This document shows positions 22,037 through 31,080 of a DNA stretch of 38,499 bases, piece after piece. The notes beneath the pieces are model-generated. The model saw only the letters and a list, made by a program, of their open reading frames with translations, made no database searches and had not been told where the DNA came from. A program made the position numbers and the translations under genes. Every line of letters starts with the position of its first letter. Position 1 is the first letter of the stretch. Source of the DNA: Micromonospora sp. KC723 (GTDB taxonomy: Bacteria; Actinomycetota; Actinomycetes; Mycobacteriales; Micromonosporaceae); assembly GCF_004348595.1 (NCBI RefSeq), contig NZ_SMKD01000048.1:1-38499 (forward strand), given 5' to 3'.

Positions 22037-24397
22037 ATGTCCGGGACCTTGGCCGCCCCCGAAGGCGGCGCACTGTCCCTTACCGGAGCGAACCTGACGT
22101 ACGTCGTCATCGCGGCGGTCATCGCCGCGGTGGCCCTCGTCTTCGCCGCGGCCTTGACCAAGGCCGTGCTGGCAGCCGGTAAGGGCACCACCAACATGCA
22201 GGAAATCTCCGGAGCGGTACAGGAGGGCGCCTCCGCGTACCTGCTCCGGCAGTTCAGGACGCTGGCGATCTTCGTCGTCATCGCCGTCGTGCTCCTCTTC
22301 CTGCTGCCGGTGCACGACACCGACGGCAGCGAGGTCGCGGTGAAGATCGGCCGCTCCGCGTTCTTCGTGGTGGGTGCCCTGTTCAGCGCGTTCATCGGCG
22401 GGGCCGGCATGTGGCTGGCCACCCGCGCCAACCTCCGGGTCGCCGCGGCGGCGCGCGAGGCGCAGGGCGGGCGCGAGGCCGCCATGAAGATCGCCTTCCG
22501 CACCGGCGGCGTGGTCGGCTTCCTCACCGTCGGGCTCGGCCTCCTCGGCGCGGCGCTGGTCGTCATCATGTTCGAGGGAGACGCCCCGACCGTGCTGGAG
22601 GGCTTCGGCTTCGGCGCCGCCCTGCTGGCCATGTTCATGCGGGTCGGCGGTGGCATCTTCACCAAGGCCGCCGACGTCGGCGCGGACCTGGTCGGCAAGG
22701 TCGAGCAGGGCATCCCCGAGGACGACCCCCGCAACGCCGCCACCATCGCCGACAACGTGGGCGACAACGTCGGCGACTGCGCCGGCATGGCCGCCGACCT
22801 CTTCGAGTCGTACGCGGTCACCCTGGTCGCCGCGCTGATCCTCGGCCGGGCCGCCTTCGGCGAGCAGGGCCTCGTCTTCCCGCTGATCGTCTCCGGCATC
22901 GGCGCGGTGATCGCCATCATCGGCGTCTTCATCACCCGGTTGCGCACCTCGGACCGCAACGGCCTGACCGCCATCAACCGGGCCTTCTACCTCTCCGCGG
23001 CGCTCTCCGCGGTGCTGGTGGCCATCGCCACCTGGCAGTACCTCCCGGCCACCTTCGCCGAGCTGGACGGCGGCCTCACCGACATCGACCAGAACCCGCG
23101 CCTGGTGGCCATCGGGGCGGTCGTGATCGGCATCGTGCTGGCCGCCGCGATCCAGGCGCTGACCGGCTACTTCACCGAGACCAACCGGCGCCCGGTGCAG
23201 GACATCGGCGCCAGCTCGCAGACCGGCCCGGCCACCGTCATCCTCGCCGGCATCAGCGTCGGCCTGGAGTCGGCGGTCTACTCGGCGCTGCTCATCGGCG
23301 CCGGCGTCTTCGGCGCGTTCCTGCTCGGCGGCACCTCCATCACGCTCTCCCTGTTCGCGGTGGCGCTGGCCGGCACCGGCCTGCTCACCACCGTCGGCGT
23401 GATCGTGGCGATGGACACCTTCGGCCCGATCTCCGACAACGCGCAGGGCGTGGCCGAGATGTCCGGCGACATCGACGAGAACGGCGCGCGCATCCTCACC
23501 GAACTGGACGCGGTCGGCAACACCACCAAGGCGATCACCAAGGGCATCGCGATCGCCACCGCCGTGCTCGCCGCCACCGCGCTGTTCGGGTCGTACACCG
23601 ACACGCTGCGCAGCGCGTACGCCACCGCCGGGGTCGGCGACGTCGGCGCGGAGATCCTCAACTCGCTGAACGTGGCCAACCCGCGCAACCTGGTCGGACT
23701 GATCATCGGCGCGGCGGTGGTCTTCCTCTTCTCCGGGCTGGCCATCAACGCGGTGTCCCGTTCGGCCGGCGCGGTGGTGATGGAGGTCCGCCGGCAGTTC
23801 CGCGAACTGCCCGGCATCATGGACGGCACCCAGCGCCCGGAGTACGGCAAGGTCGTCGACATCTGCACCCGGGACGCCCAGCGGGAGCTGATGACCCCCG
23901 GTCTGCTCGCCATCCTCGCCCCGATCGCGGTCGGCTTCGGCCTCGGGCCGGGCGCGCTGGCGTCGTACCTGGCCGGGGCGATCGGGGCGGGCACCCTGAT
24001 GGCGGTCTTCCTGGCCAACTCCGGTGGCGCCTGGGACAACGCCAAGAAACTCGTCGAGGACGGCGCGTACGGCGGCAAGGGCTCCGAGGCGCACGCCGCC
24101 ACCGTCATCGGTGACACCGTCGGCGACCCGTTCAAGGACACCGCCGGCCCGGCGATCAACCCGCTGATCAAGGTGATGAACCTGGTCTCGCTGCTGATCG
24201 CGCCGGCCGTGGTGGCCTACAGCGTGGGCGACGAGCGCAACACCCCGCTGCGGGTGGGCATCGCGCTGGCCGCGACCCTGATCGTGGTCGCCGCGGTGGT
24301 GTTCAGCAAGCGCAAGGGCGTCGCCATGGACTCGTCCGGCGGCGGGAACGGCACCGACGCGGGCAACCACGAACGCGCCGACGTGGTCAACGCCTGA
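22037..24397 (+). CDS. hppA: Proton-pumping inorganic pyrophosphatase, potassium-independent
   Basis: 786 residues with about 16 membrane helices. Couples pyrophosphate hydrolysis to proton export. The catalytic loop around residues 213-258 has D-V-G-A-D-L-V-G-K-V-E, D-D-P-R-N, and D-N-V-G-D-N-V-G-D-C-A. G-N-T-T-K-A carries Lys498 where potassium-dependent enzymes have Ala, so a potassium-independent H+-PPase is predicted. The C-terminal catalytic repeat has G-G-A-W-D-N-A-K-K and G-D-T-V-G-D-P-F-K-D-T-A-G-P. The ATG has GGAGG nine bases upstream. It is a single-gene unit with a strong terminator, next to bldG as in Streptomyces. Confidence 0.97.
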   Translation: MSGTLAAPEGGALSLTGANLTYVVIAAVIAAVALVFAAALTKAVLAAGKGTTNMQEISGAVQEGASAYLLRQFRTLAIFVVIAVVLLFLLPVHDTDGSEVAVKIGRSAFFVVGALFSAFIGGAGMWLATRANLRVAAAAREAQGGREAAMKIAFRTGGVVGFLTVGLGLLGAALVVIMFEGDAPTVLEGFGFGAALLAMFMRVGGGIFTKAADVGADLVGKVEQGIPEDDPRNAATIADNVGDNVGDCAGMAADLFESYAVTLVAALILGRAAFGEQGLVFPLIVSGIGAVIAIIGVFITRLRTSDRNGLTAINRAFYLSAALSAVLVAIATWQYLPATFAELDGGLTDIDQNPRLVAIGAVVIGIVLAAAIQALTGYFTETNRRPVQDIGASSQTGPATVILAGISVGLESAVYSALLIGAGVFGAFLLGGTSITLSLFAVALAGTGLLTTVGVIVAMDTFGPISDNAQGVAEMSGDIDENGARILTELDAVGNTTKAITKGIAIATAVLAATALFGSYTDTLRSAYATAGVGDVGAEILNSLNVANPRNLVGLIIGAAVVFLFSGLAINAVSRSAGAVVMEVRRQFRELPGIMDGTQRPEYGKVVDICTRDAQRELMTPGLLAILAPIAVGFGLGPGALASYLAGAIGAGTLMAVFLANSGGAWDNAKKLVEDGAYGGKGSEAHAATVIGDTVGDPFKDTAGPAINPLIKVMNLVSLLIAPAVVAYSVGDERNTPLRVGIALAATLIVVAAVVFSKRKGVAMDSSGGGNGTDAGNHERADVVNA

Positions 24398-24408
24398 GTC
24401 GCGACGCG

Positions 24409-24439
24409 GGCCCCCGGTCGGCCACGCCGACCGGGGGCC
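24409..24439 (+). terminator. Hairpin terminator of hppA
   Basis: Perfect 14-bp stem (GGCCCCCGGTCGGC and complement) with a CAC loop, 11 nt after the stop codon. Confidence 0.8.
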
Positions 24440-24482
24440 GTGTGCCGTCCGCCTGACCGGTGGCACGTTCACCGCCAGGCCG

Positions 24483-24488
24483 TACGCT
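24483..24488 (+). promoter_or_regulatory. -10 element TACGCT, leaderless promoter
   Basis: TACGCT ends seven nucleotides before the ATG at 24496; no ribosome site lies between. Confidence 0.6.
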
Positions 24489-24495
24489 GCCTTGC

Positions 24496-25038
24496 ATGCG
24501 TACGTGCCGGGCGGCAGCCGCCGGAAAGCTGACGGTGGTCCTGGCCACGCTCGTACTCGTCGTCACCGGCTGCGGTGGTGGGCCCAGCCCCCGGGTCTGG
24601 GCCGCCTCGGTCTGCGAGGCGCTCACCCCGTGGCGGGCCGAGATCAGCAAACTGACCAGCAGCACCAACCAGCAGATGACCGCGCAGACGACCCCGGCGC
24701 AGGCCAAGGAGAACCTGGTGCGGCTCTTCGGCGGCGCGGCGGAGGCGAGCGAGACCGCCCGGCGCCGGGTCGCCGACGCCGGGGTGCCGGAGACCGAGCA
24801 CGGGGAGGAGATCTCCCGGGGTTTCCGCGCCACCCTGGAGAAGGTGCGGGACGCGTACGGCCGGGCCCGGGACACCATCGCCGGGCTCGGCACCGCGGAG
24901 CCCACCGTCTTCTACGACGGCGTCAAGGCCACGGTCGAGACGCTGACCAAGGAGTACGACGCGAGCGCGCTGGACACCAGCCGACTCAACTCGGAAGAGC
25001 TCAAACAGGCCTTCGACGAGGTTCCGGAGTGTCGCTGA
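24496..25038 (+). CDS. Small lipoprotein of unknown function
   Basis: 180 residues. A basic N-terminus (M-R-T-C-R), hydrophobic core (LTVVLATLVLVVTGC) and lipobox V-T-G-C indicate lipidation and anchoring outside the membrane. The rest is mostly helical, with Gln/Thr- and Ala/Glu-rich stretches and two Cys (near W-A-A-S-V-C and the C-terminal P-E-C-R) that may form a disulphide. It has a leaderless promoter and overlaps the next gene by 10 nt. As I recall, a small secreted protein sits at the same place, between hppA and topA, in Streptomyces. No enzymatic motif is seen. Confidence 0.8.
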   Translation: MRTCRAAAAGKLTVVLATLVLVVTGCGGGPSPRVWAASVCEALTPWRAEISKLTSSTNQQMTAQTTPAQAKENLVRLFGGAAEASETARRRVADAGVPETEHGEEISRGFRATLEKVRDAYGRARDTIAGLGTAEPTVFYDGVKATVETLTKEYDASALDTSRLNSEELKQAFDEVPECR

Positions 25039-25646
25039 CCCCTGCCGACCCCACCCCCAAACCGGTGCGCCAGCTCTCGCTGTTCGGCACCGAGGCGGCT
25101 GACCCGTCGATCGCCGACCTGGCCGGCCTGCTCGCCGGCCCGGGGGAGGTGGTCCGGATGGGGCGCACCGCCCGGCTGTCGATCCCGGTGGACGCCGCCT
25201 GGCGGGTGCACGTGCTCGTCGCCGAGCTGCGCTCGCGTGGGCTCGCCGCGACCTGGGAGACGACCGGGGAGCGGCGTTTCGTGGTCCGTACGTCGTACCT
25301 GAGGACGCTGGCACCGCTGGCCACCGCCTGGTTGGACGCGAGCCAGCGTAAGCGCCCGCCCGAGGGCTTCCACCTCAACGGGCGGCGGCTGCGGCTCTGG
25401 CTGGCCGCCGCCGGCGCCGCCGACCCGTCGGGCTTCCTGCTCGGCCTCGCCGAGGGCGACCGGGAGTGGTGGCCGACGGTACGTGCCGCGCTGGCCGTCG
25501 TGGGGTTGCCCGCCGCCGTGTTGGAACCGGGGGCCGGCGGACCGGCGTTGCGGATCACGGGCCGGCGGCTGGCTCGGCTGGCCGAGTTGGTCGGTGAGCG
25601 CCCGTCCACCGTGCCCCCGGAGCTCTGGCCGCCGACCCCGCGCTGA
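25029..25646 (+). CDS. Conserved protein of unknown function upstream of topA
   Basis: 205 residues from a GTG inside the end of the lipoprotein gene. It has no signal or membrane segment. The N-terminus contains V-R-Q-L-S-L-F, followed by a region with strands and helices (A-R-L-S-I-P-V-D-A-A-W-R-V-H-V-L-V-A-E-L-R). A basic stretch S-Q-R-K-R-P-P-E-G-F-H-L-N-G-R-R-L-R-L-W-L-A-A-A-G lies in the middle. Basic patches and helical C-terminus would allow nucleic-acid binding, but this is only an impression. Genomic linkage to topA is the main context. I do not recognise the family. Confidence 0.78.
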   Translation: MSLTPADPTPKPVRQLSLFGTEAADPSIADLAGLLAGPGEVVRMGRTARLSIPVDAAWRVHVLVAELRSRGLAATWETTGERRFVVRTSYLRTLAPLATAWLDASQRKRPPEGFHLNGRRLRLWLAAAGAADPSGFLLGLAEGDREWWPTVRAALAVVGLPAAVLEPGAGGPALRITGRRLARLAELVGERPSTVPPELWPPTPR

Positions 25647-26103
25647 CCTCCCGCGCGGCCCGACCCCCGCCCTGATCGAGATCCGGTTGTGGTGGGTGAC
25701 ACCGGTCTCCTGGTGTGGGGACGGACACCATCGCCGCAACCTGAGTGGATCACGAGCGCGTGCCGCGCGGAGTTCGGGAGGGCGGCGGGTCAAGGGTGCG
25801 GGCTGTCCGATCGGGGACAGCTTCTTCGTGGCGTGGGCGGTAGAACGGCCGGGTGGCCCTCGGCCGAGGGCCTGTCATCATCACAGTGGTCCGTCTCCGG
25901 CCCTACCCACGGTGTACGGTGACGCCGTCCGGCCGGTGAAGCCCGCACGGCACCAGCCGCGTACGCCGCGTGGGGCTGATTGCCGCCCCCGAAACCCGAA
26001 ACCCGGGCGGCGCGTTACGTTGGACATCCGGACCGCCGCTGGGTCCGGTGGGTGCAACGCGGCCCGAAACGGGCATGAAGCAGGAGTGAGGTCGGGGAGA
26101 GAC
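25647..26103 (+). promoter_or_regulatory. Gene-free region upstream of topA
   Basis: About 450 nt without a convincing gene. It holds a terminator-like hairpin (25802-25821), a perfect 18-bp palindrome GGCCCTCGG/CCGAGGGCC (25855-25872), and two candidate -10 hexamers: TACGGT at 25915-25920 and TACGTT at 26016-26021. A leader of 80-180 nt for topA follows. Dual promoters would suit supercoiling-sensitive control, but neither has a clear -35. Confidence 0.4.
25802..25821 (+). terminator. Probable terminator of the lipoprotein operon
   Basis: Seven-bp stem GCTGTCC/GGACAGC with loop GATCGG followed by TTCTTC, the only U-rich tail among the hairpins of this window. Confidence 0.5.
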
Positions 26104-28890
26104 GTGCCGAGCAACGCTGGAACCACCCGTCTGGTCATCGTCGAGTCACCGGCGAAGGCCAAGACGATCTCGGGCTACCTCGGCCCGGGGTACGTCGTGG
26201 AGGCCAGCTTCGGTCATGTCCGCGACCTGCCGCGCAACGCCGCAGACGTGCCGGCGAAGTACAAGGGTGAGCCGTGGGCCCGGCTCGGGGTGGACGTCGA
26301 CAACGGCTTCCACGCCCTCTACGTCGTCTCCGCCGACCGCAAGCAGCAGATCAGCAAGCTGGTCAAGCTGGCCAAGGAGGTCGACGAGATCCTCCTGGCG
26401 ACGGATGAGGACCGCGAGGGCGAGGCGATCGCCTGGCACCTGGTGGAGACGCTCAAGCCCAAGGTGCCGGTCAAGCGGATGGTCTTCCACGAGATCACCA
26501 AGCCGGCGATCCAGGCCGCGGTGGCCAACCCGCGCGAGATCGACCGGGACCTGGTCGACGCCCAGGAGGCTCGGCGCATCCTCGACCGGCTCTACGGCTA
26601 CGAGGTCTCCCCGGTGCTGTGGAAGAAGGTCATGCCGAAGCTCTCGGCGGGCCGGGTGCAGTCCGTGGCGACCCGGATCGTGGTCGAGCGGGAGCGGCAG
26701 CGGATGGCGTTCCGCACGGCCGAGTACTGGGACATCCTGGCCACCCTGGCGGTGACGAACGCCGGCGAGGGCCCGCGCAACTTCCACGCCACGCTGGTCG
26801 CGCTCAACGGCGACCGGATCGCCACCGGCAAGGACTTCGAGCCGACCACCGGCCGGGTCAAGCCCGGGGCGGGCGTGGTGCACCTCGACGAGAGCGGGGC
26901 CCGTGGGCTCGCCGCCCGGCTCGACGGGCGGCCGTTCACCGTCACCCGGGTCGAGGAGAAGCCCTACCGCCGCCGCCCGTACGCGCCGTTCATCACCTCC
27001 ACGCTCCAGCAGGAGGCGGCCCGCAAGCTGCGGTTCTCGTCACAGCAGACGATGCGCACCGCGCAGCGGCTCTACGAGAACGGCTACATCACCTATATGC
27101 GTACCGACTCGGTGAACCTGTCGGAGACCGCCATCGCGGCCGCCCGGCGGCAGATCGTCGAGCTGTACGGCGAGCGCAGCGTGCCGCCGGAGCCGCGCCG
27201 CTACACCGGCAAGGTGAAGAACGCGCAGGAGGCGCACGAGGCGATCCGCCCGGCGGGGGACAACTTCCGCACCCCGGGCGAGGTGGCCAAGGAGCTGTCG
27301 GCCGAGGAGTTCAAGCTCTACGAGTTGATCTGGCGGCGCACCATCGCCTCCCAGATGACCGACGCGGTCGGCTCCAGCGTCTCGGTGCGCATCCGCGCCG
27401 TCTCCTCCGCACAGGAGGAGGCCGACTTCGGCGCGACCGGCAAGACCATCACCGACCCGGGCTTCCTGCGCGCGTACGTGGAGTCGAGCGACGACGAGAA
27501 CGCCGAGGCCGAGGACGCCGAGCGTCGGCTGCCCCACCTGGTGAAGGGTCAGCCGCTCACCGCCGACGAGTTGGCCGCCCAGGGCCACCACACCCAGCCA
27601 CCGTCGCGCTACACCGAGGCGTCACTGGTCAAGGCCCTCGAGGAGCTGGGCATCGGCCGGCCGTCGACATACGCGTCGATCATGCAGACCATCCAGGACC
27701 GCGGGTACGTCTTCAAGCGTGGCCAGGCGATGATCCCGTCCTTCCTGGCGTTCGCGGTGATCGGGCTGCTGGAACGGCACTACCCGCGCCTGATCGACTA
27801 CGACTTCACCGCCAGCATGGAGAACGAGCTGGACGAGATCGCCGGCGGCGACCACGCCGCCGTCGACTTCCTCACCTCCTTCTACTTCGGCAGCGCCAAC
27901 GGCACGGGCGACCAGACCATCGCCCACGCGGGTGGGCTGAAGAAGCTGGTCACCGAGAACCTCACCGAGATCGACGCGCGCAGCGTGAACTCCATCCCGC
28001 TCTTCACCGACGACGAGGGGCGTGAGGTCGTCGTCCGGGTGGGCCGCTACGGGCCGTACCTGCAACGGGCGGTGCCGGGCGAGCAGCCCGCGTCGGCGGC
28101 GGAGGGCGAGGAGGGCGGCGCGCCGGGCGACCGGGCACCGATCCCCGAGGGGCTGGCACCCGACGAGCTGACCCCGCAGAAGGTGCACGAGTTGTTCCTC
28201 GGTGGTGGCGGCGAGCGCAAGCTCGGCGACGACCCGGCCACCGGGGAGCCGATCCTGCTCAAGTCCGGCCGGTTCGGCCCGTACGTGGCCAGCGGCGAGC
28301 GGAAGTCCTCGCTGCTGCGCTCGCAGTCGCCCGACTCGCTCACCCTCGACGAGGCGCTCAAACTGCTCAGCCTGCCCCGCCTGGTCGGTGTGGGCCCCGA
28401 CGGCGTCGAGGTCTTCGCCAACAACGGCCGCTACGGCCCGTACGTCAAGCGCGGTGACGAGTTCCGCTCGCTGGACTCGGAAGAGAAGATGTTCACCGTC
28501 ACGCTGGACGAGGCGCTGGCCCTGCTGGCCGCTCCGAAGACCCGCCAGCGCCGGGCCGCCGCGCCGCCGCTGCGGGAGATGGGCAACGACCCGCTGACGG
28601 AGAAGCCGCTGGTCATCAAGGACGGCCGGTTCGGCCCGTACGTCACCGACGGGGAGACGAACGCGTCGTTGCGGCGCGGGCAGACCCCGGAGGCGCTGAC
28701 CCTCGAAGAGGCGTCGGAGATGCTGGCGGAGAAGCGGGCGAAGGGACCGGCGCCGAAGAAGGCGGCGGCGAAGAAGGCACCTGCCAAGAAGGCGACGCCG
28801 GCGAAGAAGGCGGCGGCGAAGAAGGCCACCACCAAGTCCACTCCGGCGAAGAAGGCCACCCCCAGGAAGGCCGCCACCGCCAGCGACTGA
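26104..28890 (+). CDS. topA: DNA topoisomerase I
   Basis: 928 residues from a GTG with GGGAGA five bases upstream. Toprim domain at the N-terminus (I-V-E-S-P-A-K-A-K-T, later D-E-D-R-E-G-E-A-I-A-W), then the core with active-site Tyr331 in I-T-Y-M-R-T-D-S. The C-terminus lacks zinc-finger cysteines. Instead it has four copies of a repeat with G-R-(F/Y)-G-P-Y (near residues 645, 720, 780 and 842), then a Lys/Ala tail of about 45 residues rich in A-K-K. This is the actinobacterial type; the repeats and tail drive processive relaxation of negative supercoils. Only 14 bp separate its stop from the convergent oxidase gene, with no terminator between. Confidence 0.96.
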   Translation: MPSNAGTTRLVIVESPAKAKTISGYLGPGYVVEASFGHVRDLPRNAADVPAKYKGEPWARLGVDVDNGFHALYVVSADRKQQISKLVKLAKEVDEILLATDEDREGEAIAWHLVETLKPKVPVKRMVFHEITKPAIQAAVANPREIDRDLVDAQEARRILDRLYGYEVSPVLWKKVMPKLSAGRVQSVATRIVVERERQRMAFRTAEYWDILATLAVTNAGEGPRNFHATLVALNGDRIATGKDFEPTTGRVKPGAGVVHLDESGARGLAARLDGRPFTVTRVEEKPYRRRPYAPFITSTLQQEAARKLRFSSQQTMRTAQRLYENGYITYMRTDSVNLSETAIAAARRQIVELYGERSVPPEPRRYTGKVKNAQEAHEAIRPAGDNFRTPGEVAKELSAEEFKLYELIWRRTIASQMTDAVGSSVSVRIRAVSSAQEEADFGATGKTITDPGFLRAYVESSDDENAEAEDAERRLPHLVKGQPLTADELAAQGHHTQPPSRYTEASLVKALEELGIGRPSTYASIMQTIQDRGYVFKRGQAMIPSFLAFAVIGLLERHYPRLIDYDFTASMENELDEIAGGDHAAVDFLTSFYFGSANGTGDQTIAHAGGLKKLVTENLTEIDARSVNSIPLFTDDEGREVVVRVGRYGPYLQRAVPGEQPASAAEGEEGGAPGDRAPIPEGLAPDELTPQKVHELFLGGGGERKLGDDPATGEPILLKSGRFGPYVASGERKSSLLRSQSPDSLTLDEALKLLSLPRLVGVGPDGVEVFANNGRYGPYVKRGDEFRSLDSEEKMFTVTLDEALALLAAPKTRQRRAAAPPLREMGNDPLTEKPLVIKDGRFGPYVTDGETNASLRRGQTPEALTLEEASEMLAEKRAKGPAPKKAAAKKAPAKKATPAKKAAAKKATTKSTPAKKATPRKAATASD

Positions 28891-28904
28891 GCGCCGTCGC
28901 TCCG

Positions 28905-30209
28905 TCAGCCGAGGATGTGGGTGAGGTGCGGGTTGGTGAAGAGGTGGTGCGGGTCGAGGTGGGCACGGACCGCCTGGAAGTCCTGCCACTTCGGGTACGC
29001 GGGGGCGAGTGACGCCGCGTCGCGCCAGTGCAGCTTGCCCCAGTGGGGGCGACCGCCCAGCCCGGCGGCCACCTCCTCGAACGCCCGGAAGTACGGCTCG
29101 TACGGCATGCCTACGTACTGGTGGAGGGCGAGGTACGCCGAGTCCCGGCCGTATCCGTGCGACAGCCAGATGTCGTCGGCGGCGGTGAACCGCACCTCGA
29201 CCGGGAAGAGCACCTTGAACGGAAGCCGGTCGACGATGCGGTGCAGTTCCGCCAGCGCCGCCGGCAGCGCGGCGCGCGGGATGCCGTACTCCATCTCCAC
29301 GAACCGGGTGCGGCGCGGGGAGCAGAAGACCGCGTCGGAGCGGCCGGTGTAGGCGCGTTCGCTCAGCGCCCGGGCGGAGACGGCGCTGATCGTCGGCACC
29401 AGCGCGGGCACGGCCCGGCCCAGCCGGCAGAGCCCGCCGAAGACGGTGTTGGCGAGGAAGTCGTCGTCGAGCCAACCGCGCCAACGGGGCAGCGGCCGGT
29501 CGTCGGCGGGTACCCGGTCGTTGGTCTTGACCTGCACCCGGTCGGTGTACGGGAACCAGAAGAACTCGACGTGGTCGTGCCGGTCGACGAGCGCCGGCAG
29601 GGCGGCGAGAACCTCGTCCAACCGCCCGGGGCGCTCGTGAGCCCGCAGGACGAAGGCGTCGACACACCTTAGGGTCACCTCGACCAGCACGCCGAGCGCC
29701 CCCAGCCCGACCCGGGCGGCGGCGAAGGCGTCGGGATGCTCGGCGGCGGAGCAGCGCAGCACCTCGCCGGTGCCGGTGACCAGGGTCAGCGCCTCGACGA
29801 AGGTGGCGAGGCCGCCGTACGCGGCGCCGGTGCCGTGGGTGCCGGTGGAGATCGCGCCGGCGATGGTCTGGGCGTCGATGTCGCCGAGGTTGGGCAGGGC
29901 GAGCCCGTGCCCGGCGAGCAGCGCGTTGAGCGTACGCAGGGTCATCCCGGCCGGTACGGTGACGAGCCGGTCGGCGAGGTCAATCCGCACGTCGGTGTCG
30001 AGCGCGGCCAGTTGAAGCAGCCGCCCGTCGGGCACGGCGATCGGGGTGAACGAGTGCCCGCTGCCCACCACCCGGATCCGCTCGCCGGCCGCGGCGGCGT
30101 CCCGGACGGCCTGGGTGACGCCGTCCACCGTGCCGGGGCGCACGATGGCGGAGGCGATGCTGTGCTGGTTTCCGGCCCAGTTGGACCAGGTGGTGGCGGT
30201 GCCGGCCAT
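28905..30209 (-). CDS. FAD-linked sugar-lactone oxidase (D-arabinono-1,4-lactone oxidase family)
   Basis: 434 residues from the ATG at 30209, chosen because GAGGAG lies five bases upstream; an ATG at 30224 is in frame but has no such site. FAD-binding_4 domain at 20-190 (V-V-G-S-G-H-S-F-T-P-I with the likely flavin-linking His, I-S-T-G-T-H-G-T-G). The C-terminal ALO domain ends with H-W-G-K-L-H-W and D-P-H-H-L-F. The family oxidises aldonolactones (L-gulono- or D-arabinono-lactone), sometimes alditols. The gene is divergent from a TetR regulator that may control it. In actinobacteria it is often near the PLP enzyme found here. Confidence 0.9.
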   Translation of the reverse strand: MAGTATTWSNWAGNQHSIASAIVRPGTVDGVTQAVRDAAAAGERIRVVGSGHSFTPIAVPDGRLLQLAALDTDVRIDLADRLVTVPAGMTLRTLNALLAGHGLALPNLGDIDAQTIAGAISTGTHGTGAAYGGLATFVEALTLVTGTGEVLRCSAAEHPDAFAAARVGLGALGVLVEVTLRCVDAFVLRAHERPGRLDEVLAALPALVDRHDHVEFFWFPYTDRVQVKTNDRVPADDRPLPRWRGWLDDDFLANTVFGGLCRLGRAVPALVPTISAVSARALSERAYTGRSDAVFCSPRRTRFVEMEYGIPRAALPAALAELHRIVDRLPFKVLFPVEVRFTAADDIWLSHGYGRDSAYLALHQYVGMPYEPYFRAFEEVAAGLGGRPHWGKLHWRDAASLAPAYPKWQDFQAVRAHLDPHHLFTNPHLTHILG

Positions 30210-30300
30210 CGCGCTCCTCGACATGAATGTGAACTGACTTCATATCAGGAACGTTGTGGCTGGTAAATACCGCAATCGAGGTCCGCTCGTTGTACCGGTA

Positions 30301-30316
30301 GTCACGAGCACGTGAC
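30301..30316. promoter_or_regulatory. Candidate TetR operator
   Basis: GTCACGAGCACGTGAC is palindromic at 14 of 16 positions. It ends seven bases upstream of TATGTT (30324-30329), a good -10 for the TetR gene, so binding would block the -35 area. It lies between the divergent TetR and oxidase genes and could control both. Confidence 0.55.
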
Positions 30317-30357
30317 ATGCAGATATGTTCTTTTCCGTCGAAGGGGGGTGGCGCCGA

Positions 30358-31017
30358 GTGTCCACACCAGCCGCCACGACCGGACCGCTGCGCCGCGTTC
30401 CGGTGCAGGGTCGAAGTGTCGCGCGGGTCCAGCGGATGCTGGACGCCTGTGCCGAACTCGTCGACGAAGTGGGGTACGAGGGGCTGACCACCACGCTGCT
30501 CGCCGAGCGGGCCGAGGTGGCGATCGGGTCGGTCTACCAGTTCTTTCCGGACAAGCGGGCCATCGTGCAGGCGCTGACCCTGCGGACCATGGAGTCCTAC
30601 CTGCAACGGCTCGACGAGCGGTTCGCCTCCGACGACCTGACCCACTGGTGGGACGGCGTCGACGCGGGCATCGACGAGTACATCACGATGCACCGCACCG
30701 TCCCGGGGTTCCGTACCCTGCACTTCGGCGACGTGGTCGACCTGCACCTGCTCGACGAGCAGCGGGACAACAACGGCGTGATCGCCGACCAGTTGGCCCG
30801 GGTGCTCACCGAGCGGTTCGGGATGGTCGACGAGCCGCGGCTGCGGTTCTGTCTGGAGATCGCCGTCGAGGCCGCGGACGCCCTGATCAAGCTGGCGTTC
30901 CGCCGCAAGCCGGAGGGGGACGAGCGGGTGCTGGCCGAGGCCAAGGCGTTGATCCGCGAGTACCTGCACCGCCACGTCGAGGCCTGCGCCGAACCCCAGC
31001 CGGCCGCGCAGACCTGA
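30358..31017 (+). CDS. TetR-family transcriptional regulator
   Basis: 219 residues from the GTG at 30358, which has AAGGGGGG upstream; an in-frame ATG at 30325 lies inside the -10 hexamer TATGTT and is unlikely. The N-terminal helix-turn-helix is at about 40-65 (T-T-T-L-L-A-E-R-A-E-V-A-I-G-S-V-Y-Q-F-F-P-D-K). The C-terminal ligand domain is helical, with W-W-D-G-V-D-A-G-I-D-E-Y. It is divergent from the lactone oxidase and convergent with the PLP enzyme; both are plausible targets. Confidence 0.92.
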   Translation: MSTPAATTGPLRRVPVQGRSVARVQRMLDACAELVDEVGYEGLTTTLLAERAEVAIGSVYQFFPDKRAIVQALTLRTMESYLQRLDERFASDDLTHWWDGVDAGIDEYITMHRTVPGFRTLHFGDVVDLHLLDEQRDNNGVIADQLARVLTERFGMVDEPRLRFCLEIAVEAADALIKLAFRRKPEGDERVLAEAKALIREYLHRHVEACAEPQPAAQT

Positions 31018-31038
31018 CCCGTCCGGGCGCCGGCTCAC

Positions 31039-31066
31039 CCGGCGCGGCGACCGATCGCCGCGCCGG
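31039..31066. terminator. Bidirectional hairpin terminator
   Basis: Perfect 11-bp stem (CCGGCGCGGCG and complement) with loop ACCGAT, in the 63-bp gap between the convergent TetR and PLP-enzyme genes. Confidence 0.75.
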
Positions 31067-31080
31067 TGCCGCGGCCCGGT

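Noticed and set aside
21935..24472. 845-codon open frame on the minus strand
   Set aside because: Antisense to hppA; rich in Asp, Gly, His and Arg, with no recognisable fold.
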